Origin: Candidatus Woesearchaeota archaeon
GTDB lineage: Archaea > Nanobdellota > Nanobdellia > Woesearchaeales > UBA10216
NCBI GenBank assembly: GCA_013331515.1
Contig: DUGG01000035.1
Span: 9,313 to 18,903, forward strand
Direction of reading: 5' to 3'
DNA: 9,591 bases
Shown here: piece after piece, positions 1 to 4,835 of the stretch
How the letters are laid out: every line of letters starts with the position of its first letter
Position numbering within the stretch: the first letter of the stretch is position 1
Notes under the pieces: model-generated
The model's input: only the letters and a program-made list of their open reading frames with translations
What the model was told of the DNA's origin: nothing
Database searches by the model: none
Translations under genes and position numbers: made by a program

Positions 1-255
1 GTCAGGAAGTCGGTTAACTTTGGAAGTTCTGGTGATCACATTCTTTTGGTTGGTCAGGATGGATGCAAGGCTATGATGGCTGTTTTCAGTGACGAATACT
101 CCGAAAATTTCATCTTTGCTCTCTCTGAGATTGGTGACAGGATAAACGTGTCTGGAAAGTATTTGCCTTTAGGATTCAGTACGTACCGGCAAACTCTGAT
201 TTATGCACGCAAAATCAGGAATCTCTCTCTTGAGGAGAGGGGTTTTGTGCCGTAG
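1..255 (+). CDS. 3' end of an unrecognised protein gene (partial)
   Basis: The reading frame is open from the first base of the window and ends at TAG (253-255), giving the last 84 residues of a protein whose start lies upstream. The fragment is soluble in character, with alternating hydrophobic stretches (ILLVGQDG, MMAVFSD, FIFALSEIGDRI) and a basic, helical-looking tail (YARKIRNLSLEERGF) near the C-terminus. No transmembrane segment, cysteine cluster or catalytic motif is visible and I do not recognise the family. An internal TTG at 46 could be read as a start, but the in-frame sequence before it is equally protein-like, so the gene most likely begins outside the window. It converges on the minus-strand gene that ends at 286. 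Coding status is fairly likely; function is unknown. Confidence 0.6.
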   Translation, partial: VRKSVNFGSSGDHILLVGQDGCKAMMAVFSDEYSENFIFALSEIGDRINVSGKYLPLGFSTYRQTLIYARKIRNLSLEERGFVP

Positions 256-268
256 CTTCTTTTTCTGG
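255..268 (+). terminator. T-rich stretch after the first gene
   Basis: Directly after the TAG of the first gene the plus strand reads gcttctttttctgg. A pyrimidine run with five consecutive T residues is the usual signal for archaeal intrinsic termination, and it lies in the 30-nt gap between two convergent genes, where a terminator is expected. No hairpin precedes it. The call rests on T content and position only. Confidence 0.35.
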
Positions 269-285
269 CTGTGATGCTTTACTTA

Positions 286-675
286 CTAGCCATCGTAGCT
301 TTCCCCTTCGAAGCACGCGCCGTGGGAAACATCCCTTTGCGTTCGCCAGCAAATTGCGTGGGCTGTCTCGTGGTCCATGAGCGCGTTGAAATGCCAGCTG
401 TCTCCCGCAAATGCAGGGTTGATTATTATCCGGTTCTTGTCCCGGTTTCCAATCAGGAACAGGCCCTTGGCTGAGCCAAAATTTCCGGTAAAGCTCACTA
501 CTGCAATGCCTTGGAGCCTTGACTGGTCATATTCAGACAGGTATTGCAGCAATGCCTTCTCATTCTTCACGTTCTTTGAGAACTGGACGGAGTATGCCGA
601 GGCGTTGGACGCCAGCATCAACGCTGTCGCAAGCAGTAACAATACAAATCCTGTTAGGTGTGCTTTTGTTTTAAT
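286..675 (-). CDS. Small secreted protein with HExxH zinc-metalloprotease signature, probable ATT start
   Basis: Predicted 129-residue exported protein. With the start at 675 (codon ATT) it begins with a basic n-region (KTKAH), a hydrophobic core rich in L/A/V (about residues 9-22) and an ASNASA-type signal peptidase site near residue 27. The only other convenient start, TTG at 642, would remove every positive charge from the signal peptide. The ATT is preceded by a G-run (minus strand, 686-681) resembling a Shine-Dalgarno sequence, about 5 nt away, and by a TATA box at 709-717. The mature part has a mixed middle region and ends in HETAH (H102, E103, H106), the zinc-binding and catalytic motif of zincin metallopeptidases. 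H118 could be the third ligand, and C109/C121 could form a disulfide. It is much smaller than most proteases, so it may be a mini-zincin or an inactive relative. The family is not recognised and the substrate is unknown. Confidence 0.7.
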   Translation of the reverse strand: MKTKAHLTGFVLLLLATALMLASNASAYSVQFSKNVKNEKALLQYLSEYDQSRLQGIAVVSFTGNFGSAKGLFLIGNRDKNRIIINPAFAGDSWHFNALMDHETAHAICWRTQRDVSHGACFEGESYDG

Positions 676-708
676 GTTGACCCCCCGGTCCAGTAGTAAC
701 GCTGGGAG

Positions 709-717
709 TATTTAAAT
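709..717 (-). promoter_or_regulatory. TATA-box promoter for the secreted HExxH protein
   Basis: On the minus strand the sequence reads ATTTAAATA, a good archaeal TATA element. Counting about 25 nt downstream puts transcription start near 687, only about a dozen nucleotides before the proposed ATT start codon at 675. This spacing supports the longer protein start over the internal TTG at 642. Confidence 0.6.
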
Positions 718-774
718 CTTTCTATTTTTTACAACTTTAAAGTAGTTAAAATATCAGACATTGTGGCAGTTAAC

Positions 775-782
775 TTTATAAA
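775..782 (+). promoter_or_regulatory. Strong TATA-box promoter upstream of the tRNA-rpo cluster
   Basis: TTTATAAA at 775-782 is a near-consensus archaeal TATA box. The 18-nt stretch starting here (TTTATAAATAAGTGCCTG) matches the stretch at 9308 in front of rps12 in all but one position. Transcription should begin around 800-803. The first gene recognised downstream is tRNA-Asp at 932, so this promoter probably feeds the tRNA genes and perhaps the rpo operon through a leader of about 130 nt. No stronger TATA element is seen closer to the tRNA. Confidence 0.65.
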
Positions 783-931
783 TAAGTGCCTGTTTTTCCT
801 TCTGGAATGGCTGGGGTACTGTGCTTTTCTACTTGAAGTTGTTTAACTTTCAGGCAGAGTTATGCGCGTTCCTTGGCTTTGAGCATCACACGGCTGGTTT
901 ACATTGAGAAACGCGTCAAACGAGTCATTTT
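783..931 (+). other. Leader or intergenic stretch with no recognised gene; contains a hairpin
   Basis: No credible protein gene covers this stretch. An ATG at 807, placed the same 32 nt from the TATA box as the rps12 start, opens a frame of only nine residues that stops at 834-836. An imperfect hairpin is visible at 832-854 (stem CTTGAAGTT / AACTTTCAGG with a one-base bulge, loop GTTT). A second weak pairing, ATGC (862-865) with GCAT (883-886), is followed 15 nt later by ACA. That loosely resembles the layout of an H/ACA guide RNA, but the stems are too short to call one. It may simply be the 5' leader trimmed from the tRNA-Asp precursor. Confidence 0.35.
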
Positions 932-1045
932 GCCCTGGTGGTTCAGCCTGGCCCAGAACTCGGCCCTGTCACGGCCGCGACCCGGGTTCAAACACCCTCA
1001 TGCTCGCAACATTGGCGACGAGGTTTGAAAGTCCCGGCCAGGGCG
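932..1045 (+). tRNA. tRNA-Asp (anticodon GUC) with T-loop intron
   Basis: This tRNA decodes Asp codons GAY. The cloverleaf is complete. The acceptor stem is GCCCTGG (932-938) with CCAGGGC (1038-1044) and discriminator G73 at 1045. The D-stem is GTTC (941-944) with GAAC (956-959). The anticodon stem is CGGCC (961-965) with GGCCG (973-977) around loop CTGTCAC, giving anticodon GTC at 968-970. The variable loop has four bases, CGAC. The T-stem is CCGGG (982-986) with CCCGG (1033-1037). The T-loop TTCAAA|T is interrupted after position 59 by a 39-nt intron; removing it restores a standard TTCAAAT loop. No 3' CCA is encoded. TTTT follows immediately and may help end transcription or mark the 3' processing site. 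Identity is secure; the intron borders come from base pairing only. Confidence 0.93.
993..1031 (+). other. tRNA-Asp intron at position 59/60 (BHB motif)
   Basis: The intron is 39 nt. TTCA of exon 1 (987-990) pairs with TGAA of the intron (1026-1029) to give the central 4-bp helix. The bulges are AAC (991-993) and AGT (1030-1032), and the T-stem closes one side (G986-C1033). Cleavage after the second base of each bulge gives an exon 1 ending at 992 and an exon 2 starting at 1032. On the intron side A994-T1025 pairs, C995/T1024 is a mismatch, and CCTC (996-999) pairs with GAGG (1020-1023). A terminal hairpin TCGC/GCGA (1004-1007, 1015-1018) caps it. The structure follows the archaeal tRNA splicing endonuclease substrate rule, with one mismatch in the outer helix. 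Confidence 0.85.
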
Positions 1046-1077
1046 TTTTCGCGCTGGGCGGGGTTCCGAACGGAAGT

Positions 1078-1098
1078 GAGGTTATCCCGGCCAGGGCG
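1078..1098 (+). repeat. Degenerate second copy of the 3' end of tRNA-Asp
   Basis: TCCCGGCCAGGGCG occurs at 1032-1045 as tRNA-Asp exon 2 and again, identically, at 1085-1098. The six bases GAGGTT precede it in both copies (1020-1025 and 1078-1083), but in the second copy the intervening TGAAAG is replaced by a single A. The second copy therefore lacks the TGAA needed to pair with exon 1 and should not act as a splice acceptor. No 5' tRNA half lies between the copies. It could be a partial tandem duplication, or a scar from an element that integrated at the tRNA 3' end; the 53-nt offset between the copies is too short to hold an element now. Confidence 0.75.
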
Positions 1099-1121
1099 TG
1101 TTTCATTGTCAGGAAAGAAAT

Positions 1122-1218
1122 GGGCCGGTAGCGCAGCCTGGCAGCGCAACGGACTTTTAATCCGTGGGTCGCGGGTTCAAAATCAACGAGTCGTTGTATG
1201 GAAGTCCCGTCCGGCCCG
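1122..1218 (+). tRNA. tRNA-Lys (anticodon UUU) with T-loop intron
   Basis: This tRNA decodes Lys codons AAR. The acceptor stem is GGGCCGG (1122-1128) with CCGGCCC (1211-1217) and G73 at 1218. The D-stem is GCGC (1131-1134) with GCGC (1144-1147). The anticodon stem is ACGGA (1149-1153) with TCCGT (1161-1165) around loop CTTTTAA, giving anticodon TTT at 1156-1158. The variable loop is GGGTC. The T-stem is GCGGG (1171-1175) with CCCGT (1206-1210), including one G-T pair. The T-loop TTCAAA|T is split after position 59 by a 23-nt intron, and the spliced form closely matches typical archaeal tRNA-Lys. No 3' CCA is encoded. No TATA box is evident between tRNA-Asp and this gene, so the two are probably co-transcribed. 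It ends 32 nt before the rpoH start. Confidence 0.94.
1182..1204 (+). other. tRNA-Lys intron at position 59/60 (BHB motif)
   Basis: This is a 23-nt intron. Exon bases TTCA (1176-1179) pair with TGGA (1199-1202) through one T-G wobble to form the central 4-bp helix. The bulges are AAA (1180-1182) and AGT (1203-1205), with G1175-C1206 of the T-stem closing the exon side. The remaining intron forms a short hairpin, T1183-A1198 plus CAACG/CGTTG (1184-1188, 1192-1196) with T1197 bulged and a three-base loop. Predicted cuts after 1181 and 1204 give the same 59/60 position as in the neighbouring tRNA-Asp. Confidence 0.85.
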
Positions 1219-1237
1219 TTCAAGCTTGCTGGAAGTT

Positions 1238-1243
1238 GGTGGT
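1238..1243 (+). promoter_or_regulatory. Ribosome binding site that decides the rpoH start
   Basis: GGTGGT (1238-1243) is a Shine-Dalgarno-like sequence 7 nt before the TTG at 1251. Longer in-frame starts, such as GTG 1164, would lie inside tRNA-Lys, so this site favours TTG 1251 as the true start of rpoH. Confidence 0.55.
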
Positions 1244-1250
1244 GTTTGGT

Positions 1251-1496
1251 TTGGTCTCTAAACGGATTGATGTGAGGAAGCATGTGCTTGTGCCTAAGCA
1301 CGAGAAGCTTTCAGATAAGGAAAAAGAGGAGGTTCTTTTGAGTTACCATGCCTCTGTTGAGAACTTCCCCAGGATTCTTAAGAAGGACGCAGCTCTTTTT
1401 GGTATGAACCTGAAGTATGGGGACATGATTCGGATTGTCAGGAAGAGCCCTACTGCGGGGCAGACGGTTTTTTACAGGGTGGTTGTGCTCTCTTGA
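1251..1496 (+). CDS. rpoH: DNA-directed RNA polymerase subunit H (Rpo5)
   Basis: Small archaeal RNA polymerase subunit equivalent to the C-terminal domain of eukaryotic RPB5; it sits on the jaw of the enzyme and contacts downstream DNA. The 81-residue product shows the family signature throughout: DVRKHVLVPKHEKLS near the N-terminus, a helical middle ending in LKKDAALFG, and the conserved end GDMIRIVRKSPTAGQTVFYRVVV. Length fits the family. I chose TTG 1251 (MVSKRIDV...) because it follows GGTGGT and because the in-frame upstream extension overlaps tRNA-Lys. GTG 1239 and GTG 1242 are alternatives that would add only three or four residues. The stop lies 13 nt before rpoB''. It is the first protein gene of the rpo operon. 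No promoter is visible between the tRNA and this gene, so it may be read from the tRNA promoter. Confidence 0.93.
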   Translation: MVSKRIDVRKHVLVPKHEKLSDKEKEEVLLSYHASVENFPRILKKDAALFGMNLKYGDMIRIVRKSPTAGQTVFYRVVVLS

Positions 1497-1509
1497 ATTG
1501 GTGTAAAAC

Positions 1510-3006
1510 ATGAACGACTCTGCTGTGCTGGTGAAGAAGTTTTTTGAGGAGCAGTCCCTTGTGAAGTCAGACATAGAGTCCTTCAACTATTTCCTCGACA
1601 ACGAGCTTAATGCTATTATTGACGAGAACCGTGAGGTCATGCCTACAATCATCCCTACTAATGTTGATGAGTTTAAGATTCGGTTTGACAATGTGAGGAT
1701 AACAAAGCCCCAAATTACAGAGGCAGACGGCTCCGAACGGCCGATTTTTCCTGTTGAGGCACGGCTCAGGAAGCTTACTTACGCGGCTCCTCTGTTCATT
1801 ACGGTGAGCGCGCACATCAACGGTGCCCAGCGGGAGTCGTTTGAGACGCAGATTGGTAATCTTCCGATAATGCTTAAGTCTAAGGTCTGCCATTTGAGCA
1901 AGCTTGGAAGGGAGGAGCTTGTCAGGCGCGGCGAGGATCCGGATGATCCCGGCGGGTATTTCATCATCAATGGCACTGAGAAGGTGCTTGTGAAGGTTGA
2001 GGATCTTGCTTCAAACAAGCTGGTTATTGACAAGGACACTACAGGCGGCGGGAAGCTTGTCTGCAAGGTGTTTTCCGAGAAGGGCTCTTACAAGATTCCC
2101 CACACGCTTGAGCGTCTTAAGGACGGGATTTTTTACCTTACCTTCACGCGGGTCAGGCGCGTGCCTGTGATTGCCGTGATTAAGGCGCTTGGGCTGACCA
2201 GAGATGAGGATGTAATGCGGTTTATTGCCGGCAATGGAAGCTTTGATGAGTTACTAGTTAACTTTATTGATGCGGCTGAGATTAAGACAGAGGAGGATGC
2301 CCTCGATGCCATTGCTAAGGTCTCGGGTATCACTCAGCCGAAGGAGATCCGACTGGAGCGGATGAGTGAGATTGTTGATAAGTACCTGTTGCCGCATCTT
2401 GGCATTGCTTCAAAGGACCGGATTTGGAAGGCGTATAACCTTTGCAAGATGCTCCGGAAGCTGGTGCTTGCGTTGCGGGGGGAGTTGCCGGTCGATGACA
2501 AGGACCACTACATGAACAAGCGGCTTAAGCTTTCAGGGGACTTGCTTGCAGACTTGCTCAGGGTTAACCTTAAGGTGCTTATCGGGGATCTCCTTTATAA
2601 TTTCCAGCGCATTGTGAAGAGGGGTAAGTTTCCGACTTTGAAGGTCATAATCCGGGAAAAGCTTCTCACTTCGAGGATTTATAGTTCCATGGCTACCGGG
2701 GCATGGGTCGGCGGTAGGAAGGGGGTTAGCCAAAGGATTCAGCGGCTTAACTTCCTTGAGATGATGTCGCATCTTCAGAGGGTGGTTAGTCCCCTTTCAG
2801 CCACTCAGGAGAACTTTGAGGCTAGGGAGTTGCACTGCACGCATCTGGGCAGGTTGTGCCCGATTGAGACGCCCGAGGGCACTAACATAGGTCTTAAGAA
2901 GAATCTTGCGCTTCTGGCTAGTGTGAGCTTGGATGCGAATGAGGATGAAGTTATCAAGATAATGCGGAGCTATGGGCTTAAGCCAGCTTCGCACATAAAG
3001 CAGTGA
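1510..3006 (+). CDS. rpoB2: DNA-directed RNA polymerase subunit B'' (N-terminal half of Rpo2)
   Basis: N-terminal half of the second-largest RNA polymerase subunit, carrying the protrusion, lobe and fork regions. The 498 residues fit split B'' proteins. Visible motifs are the DPGGYFIINGTEKVLV block (about 146-161) and the fork region LHCTHLGRLCPIETPEGTN (441-459), followed by IGLKKNLALLASVS. The last motif differs from the common HGTHWGR..ETPEGPN form: Cys443 and Leu446 replace the usual Gly and Trp, and Thr replaces the Pro of TPEGPN. The ATG start is preceded by GGTG (1500-1503). The protein ends in MRSYGLKPASHIKQ, and the rest of the B subunit begins 17 nt later in a separate gene. The split point corresponds to the known euryarchaeal-type split, so this is not a frameshift. 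Confidence 0.97.
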   Translation: MNDSAVLVKKFFEEQSLVKSDIESFNYFLDNELNAIIDENREVMPTIIPTNVDEFKIRFDNVRITKPQITEADGSERPIFPVEARLRKLTYAAPLFITVSAHINGAQRESFETQIGNLPIMLKSKVCHLSKLGREELVRRGEDPDDPGGYFIINGTEKVLVKVEDLASNKLVIDKDTTGGGKLVCKVFSEKGSYKIPHTLERLKDGIFYLTFTRVRRVPVIAVIKALGLTRDEDVMRFIAGNGSFDELLVNFIDAAEIKTEEDALDAIAKVSGITQPKEIRLERMSEIVDKYLLPHLGIASKDRIWKAYNLCKMLRKLVLALRGELPVDDKDHYMNKRLKLSGDLLADLLRVNLKVLIGDLLYNFQRIVKRGKFPTLKVIIREKLLTSRIYSSMATGAWVGGRKGVSQRIQRLNFLEMMSHLQRVVSPLSATQENFEARELHCTHLGRLCPIETPEGTNIGLKKNLALLASVSLDANEDEVIKIMRSYGLKPASHIKQ

Positions 3007-3022
3007 GAGATGGGGCCTGAAA

Positions 3023-4822
3023 ATGTCTGACGTTTACCTGAGCGGGAAGTTCGTTGGTACTGTCGAGGATGGGGAGGCGTTTGCCAGCTCCATCAAAGAG
3101 GAGAGGCGCAGGGGTGTTGTCTCTGAAAATGTCAACGTTTATTACCGCCATGATACCGGGGAGGTTTATGTTGAAGCTGCCAAGGGTCGCTTGAGGCGGC
3201 CTTTGATTGTTGTCAGGGAAGGGCGGCCTTTGCTGACCCCCGAGCATATTGACAAGCTTCGTAGTAATGAGCTCAGGTGGTCTGACCTTGTCAGGCAGGG
3301 TGTTATTGAGTGTCTTGATGCGGCTGAGGAGGAGAATGCCCTTGTTGCGTTTTTTGAGGAAGAGCTTTCGCCTGACAACACGCATCTTGAGATAACTCCT
3401 TTGTCCATGTTTGGCCTCGTTACGAGCCTGGTTCCTTATGCCAATTTCAACTCTGCCCAGAAGGTTAATACGGGTTCGAAGAACCAGAAGCAGGCGTTGG
3501 GCTTTTATGCTTCAAATTATCTCATCAGGATGGATATGGATGTTAACATTCTTCATAATTCCCAGATGCCTGTTGTGAAGTCGATGATGCACGACATTTC
3601 GGAATATGACAAGCACCCTGCTGGCCAGAATCTTGTCGTTGCCGTTATGAGCTATAAGGGTTACAACATGGAGGATGCCATAATCATTAACCGTGGCTCG
3701 ATTGAGCGCGGGATGGGAAGGGGAAGCTATTACAGGCCAATGATAGCAGAGGAGCTTCGTTACTCTGGGGGCCTTGTTGATGAGGTTTGCATCCCGGCAA
3801 AGGATGTCAAGGGCTACAAGAGCGAGCGTGACTACCGCTTTTTGGAGGATGATGGCATTATTTATCCTGAGGCGCAGGTGAGCGAGAGTGATGTGGTTAT
3901 AGGCAAGACATCCCCTCCCAGATTCCTGAGCAGCATGGAGCAGTACTCGCTTTCTGCCGAGACGAGGAGGGAAAGCTCCGTCGGCATGAAGCACGGCGAG
4001 GAAGGTATTGTTGATTTTGTGCTTATTACGGAGAATAATGAAGGTAACAAGCTTGTGCAGGTAAAGATTCGGGACCAGAGGATTCCCGAAGTTGGTGACA
4101 AGTTCAGCTCCAGGCATGGCCAGAAGGGCGTTGTTGGGCTTATCGTGCCTGAGGCGGATATGCCCTTTACTGCTTGCGGTATGGTGCCGGACATAATCTT
4201 CAGTCCTCACAGTATTCCCACAAGGATGACCATGGCGCACCTGATTGAGCTCATTGCCGGAAAGACCGGAGCATTGGCTGGGAGGTTTGTTGATGGCACT
4301 GTTTTTGACTCTGAGCCAGAGGAGAAGTTGAGGAAGGAGCTTCTTGCGTTGGGTTTCAGGGATAACGGGCTTGAGACCATGTACGATGGCGAGACTGGTG
4401 AGCAGTTTGAAGTGGGCATTTTCATTGGTGACATGTATTATCTCCGCTTGAAGCATATGGTTGCCAACAAGATTCACTCCAGGGCCAGGGGCCCGATACA
4501 GCTGCTCACCAGGCAGCCGACTGAAGGCAGGGCGAAGGAGGGTGGGTTGCGCCTTGGAGAGATGGAAAAGGACACCTTTGTCGCTCACGGTGCAGCTATG
4601 CTGCTTAAGGAGCGCTTTGACTCTGACCGCACGATAGTGCCTGTTTGCGAGAGCTGTGGCATGGTGGCGATTTATGACGAGTACAAGCGGAGGAGCTACT
4701 GCCAGGTGTGCGGTGAGTCGCCTATCAGCTTCATAGAACTTTCATACGCTTTCAAGCTGATACTTGATGAGTTCAAAAGCCTGGTGCTTTATCCGCAGCT
4801 TAAACTTAAGACAAAATACTGA
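3023..4822 (+). CDS. rpoB1: DNA-directed RNA polymerase subunit B' (C-terminal half of Rpo2)
   Basis: C-terminal half of the second-largest subunit; it contributes part of the active site, the wall and the clamp anchor. The 599 residues match the family length. Motifs in order: SLVPYANFNSAQ..KQALGFYASNY (about 133-165); SYKGYNMEDAIIIN (210-223); KIRDQRIPEVGDKFSSRHGQKG (ending at 369, with Lys368 in the conserved HGQKG that approaches the nascent RNA and substrate); the PHSIPTRMTMAHLIE helix; ARGPIQLLTRQPTEGRA; and GEMEKD (512-517), where the common form is GEMERD. A four-Cys zinc site near the C-terminus uses C542, C545, C560 and C563. The ATG at 3023 follows GATGGGG (3009-3015) and lies 17 nt after the B'' stop. 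Cotranslation with B'' would suit assembly of one functional B subunit. Confidence 0.97.
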   Translation: MSDVYLSGKFVGTVEDGEAFASSIKEERRRGVVSENVNVYYRHDTGEVYVEAAKGRLRRPLIVVREGRPLLTPEHIDKLRSNELRWSDLVRQGVIECLDAAEEENALVAFFEEELSPDNTHLEITPLSMFGLVTSLVPYANFNSAQKVNTGSKNQKQALGFYASNYLIRMDMDVNILHNSQMPVVKSMMHDISEYDKHPAGQNLVVAVMSYKGYNMEDAIIINRGSIERGMGRGSYYRPMIAEELRYSGGLVDEVCIPAKDVKGYKSERDYRFLEDDGIIYPEAQVSESDVVIGKTSPPRFLSSMEQYSLSAETRRESSVGMKHGEEGIVDFVLITENNEGNKLVQVKIRDQRIPEVGDKFSSRHGQKGVVGLIVPEADMPFTACGMVPDIIFSPHSIPTRMTMAHLIELIAGKTGALAGRFVDGTVFDSEPEEKLRKELLALGFRDNGLETMYDGETGEQFEVGIFIGDMYYLRLKHMVANKIHSRARGPIQLLTRQPTEGRAKEGGLRLGEMEKDTFVAHGAAMLLKERFDSDRTIVPVCESCGMVAIYDEYKRRSYCQVCGESPISFIELSYAFKLILDEFKSLVLYPQLKLKTKY

Positions 4823-4835
4823 AGGATGCTGAAAA

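Noticed and set aside
377..715. Plus-strand open frame of 112 codons opposite the secreted protein gene
   Set aside because: The minus strand encodes a clear signal peptide and HExxH motif with a matching promoter; the plus-strand frame has no such support.
855..903. H/ACA guide RNA candidate ending in ACA at 901-903
   Set aside because: The spacing from the upper stem to ACA (15 nt) is right, but the lower stem has only three pairs, the upper stem only four, and no K-turn is clear. It is kept only as part of the unexplained leader.
993..1084. Longer tRNA-Asp intron using the second copy of the 3' exon at 1085
   Set aside because: The bases before 1085 (AGGT at 1079-1082) cannot pair with TTCA of exon 1, so no BHB forms; the first copy fits exactly.
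1164..1250. N-terminal extension of rpoH from GTG 1164
   Set aside because: The extension would translate the tRNA-Lys gene, and RpoH proteins normally start about where TTG 1251 places the start; GGTGGT sits just before it.
904..1301. Open frames on both strands across the tRNA block
   Set aside because: They overlap two complete tRNA genes and have no protein-like features.
3512..4588. Long minus-strand open frame (358 codons) antisense to rpoB'
   Set aside because: It lies fully inside the conserved rpoB' gene, its product has no recognisable domain and a composition typical of an antisense shadow, and no promoter or ribosome binding site supports it.
1510..4822. Frameshift or broken rpoB gene
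   Set aside because: Two frames separated by 17 nt, each with its own start and upstream purine-rich sequence, and each with the normal B'' and B' length, fit the natural split of the B subunit.
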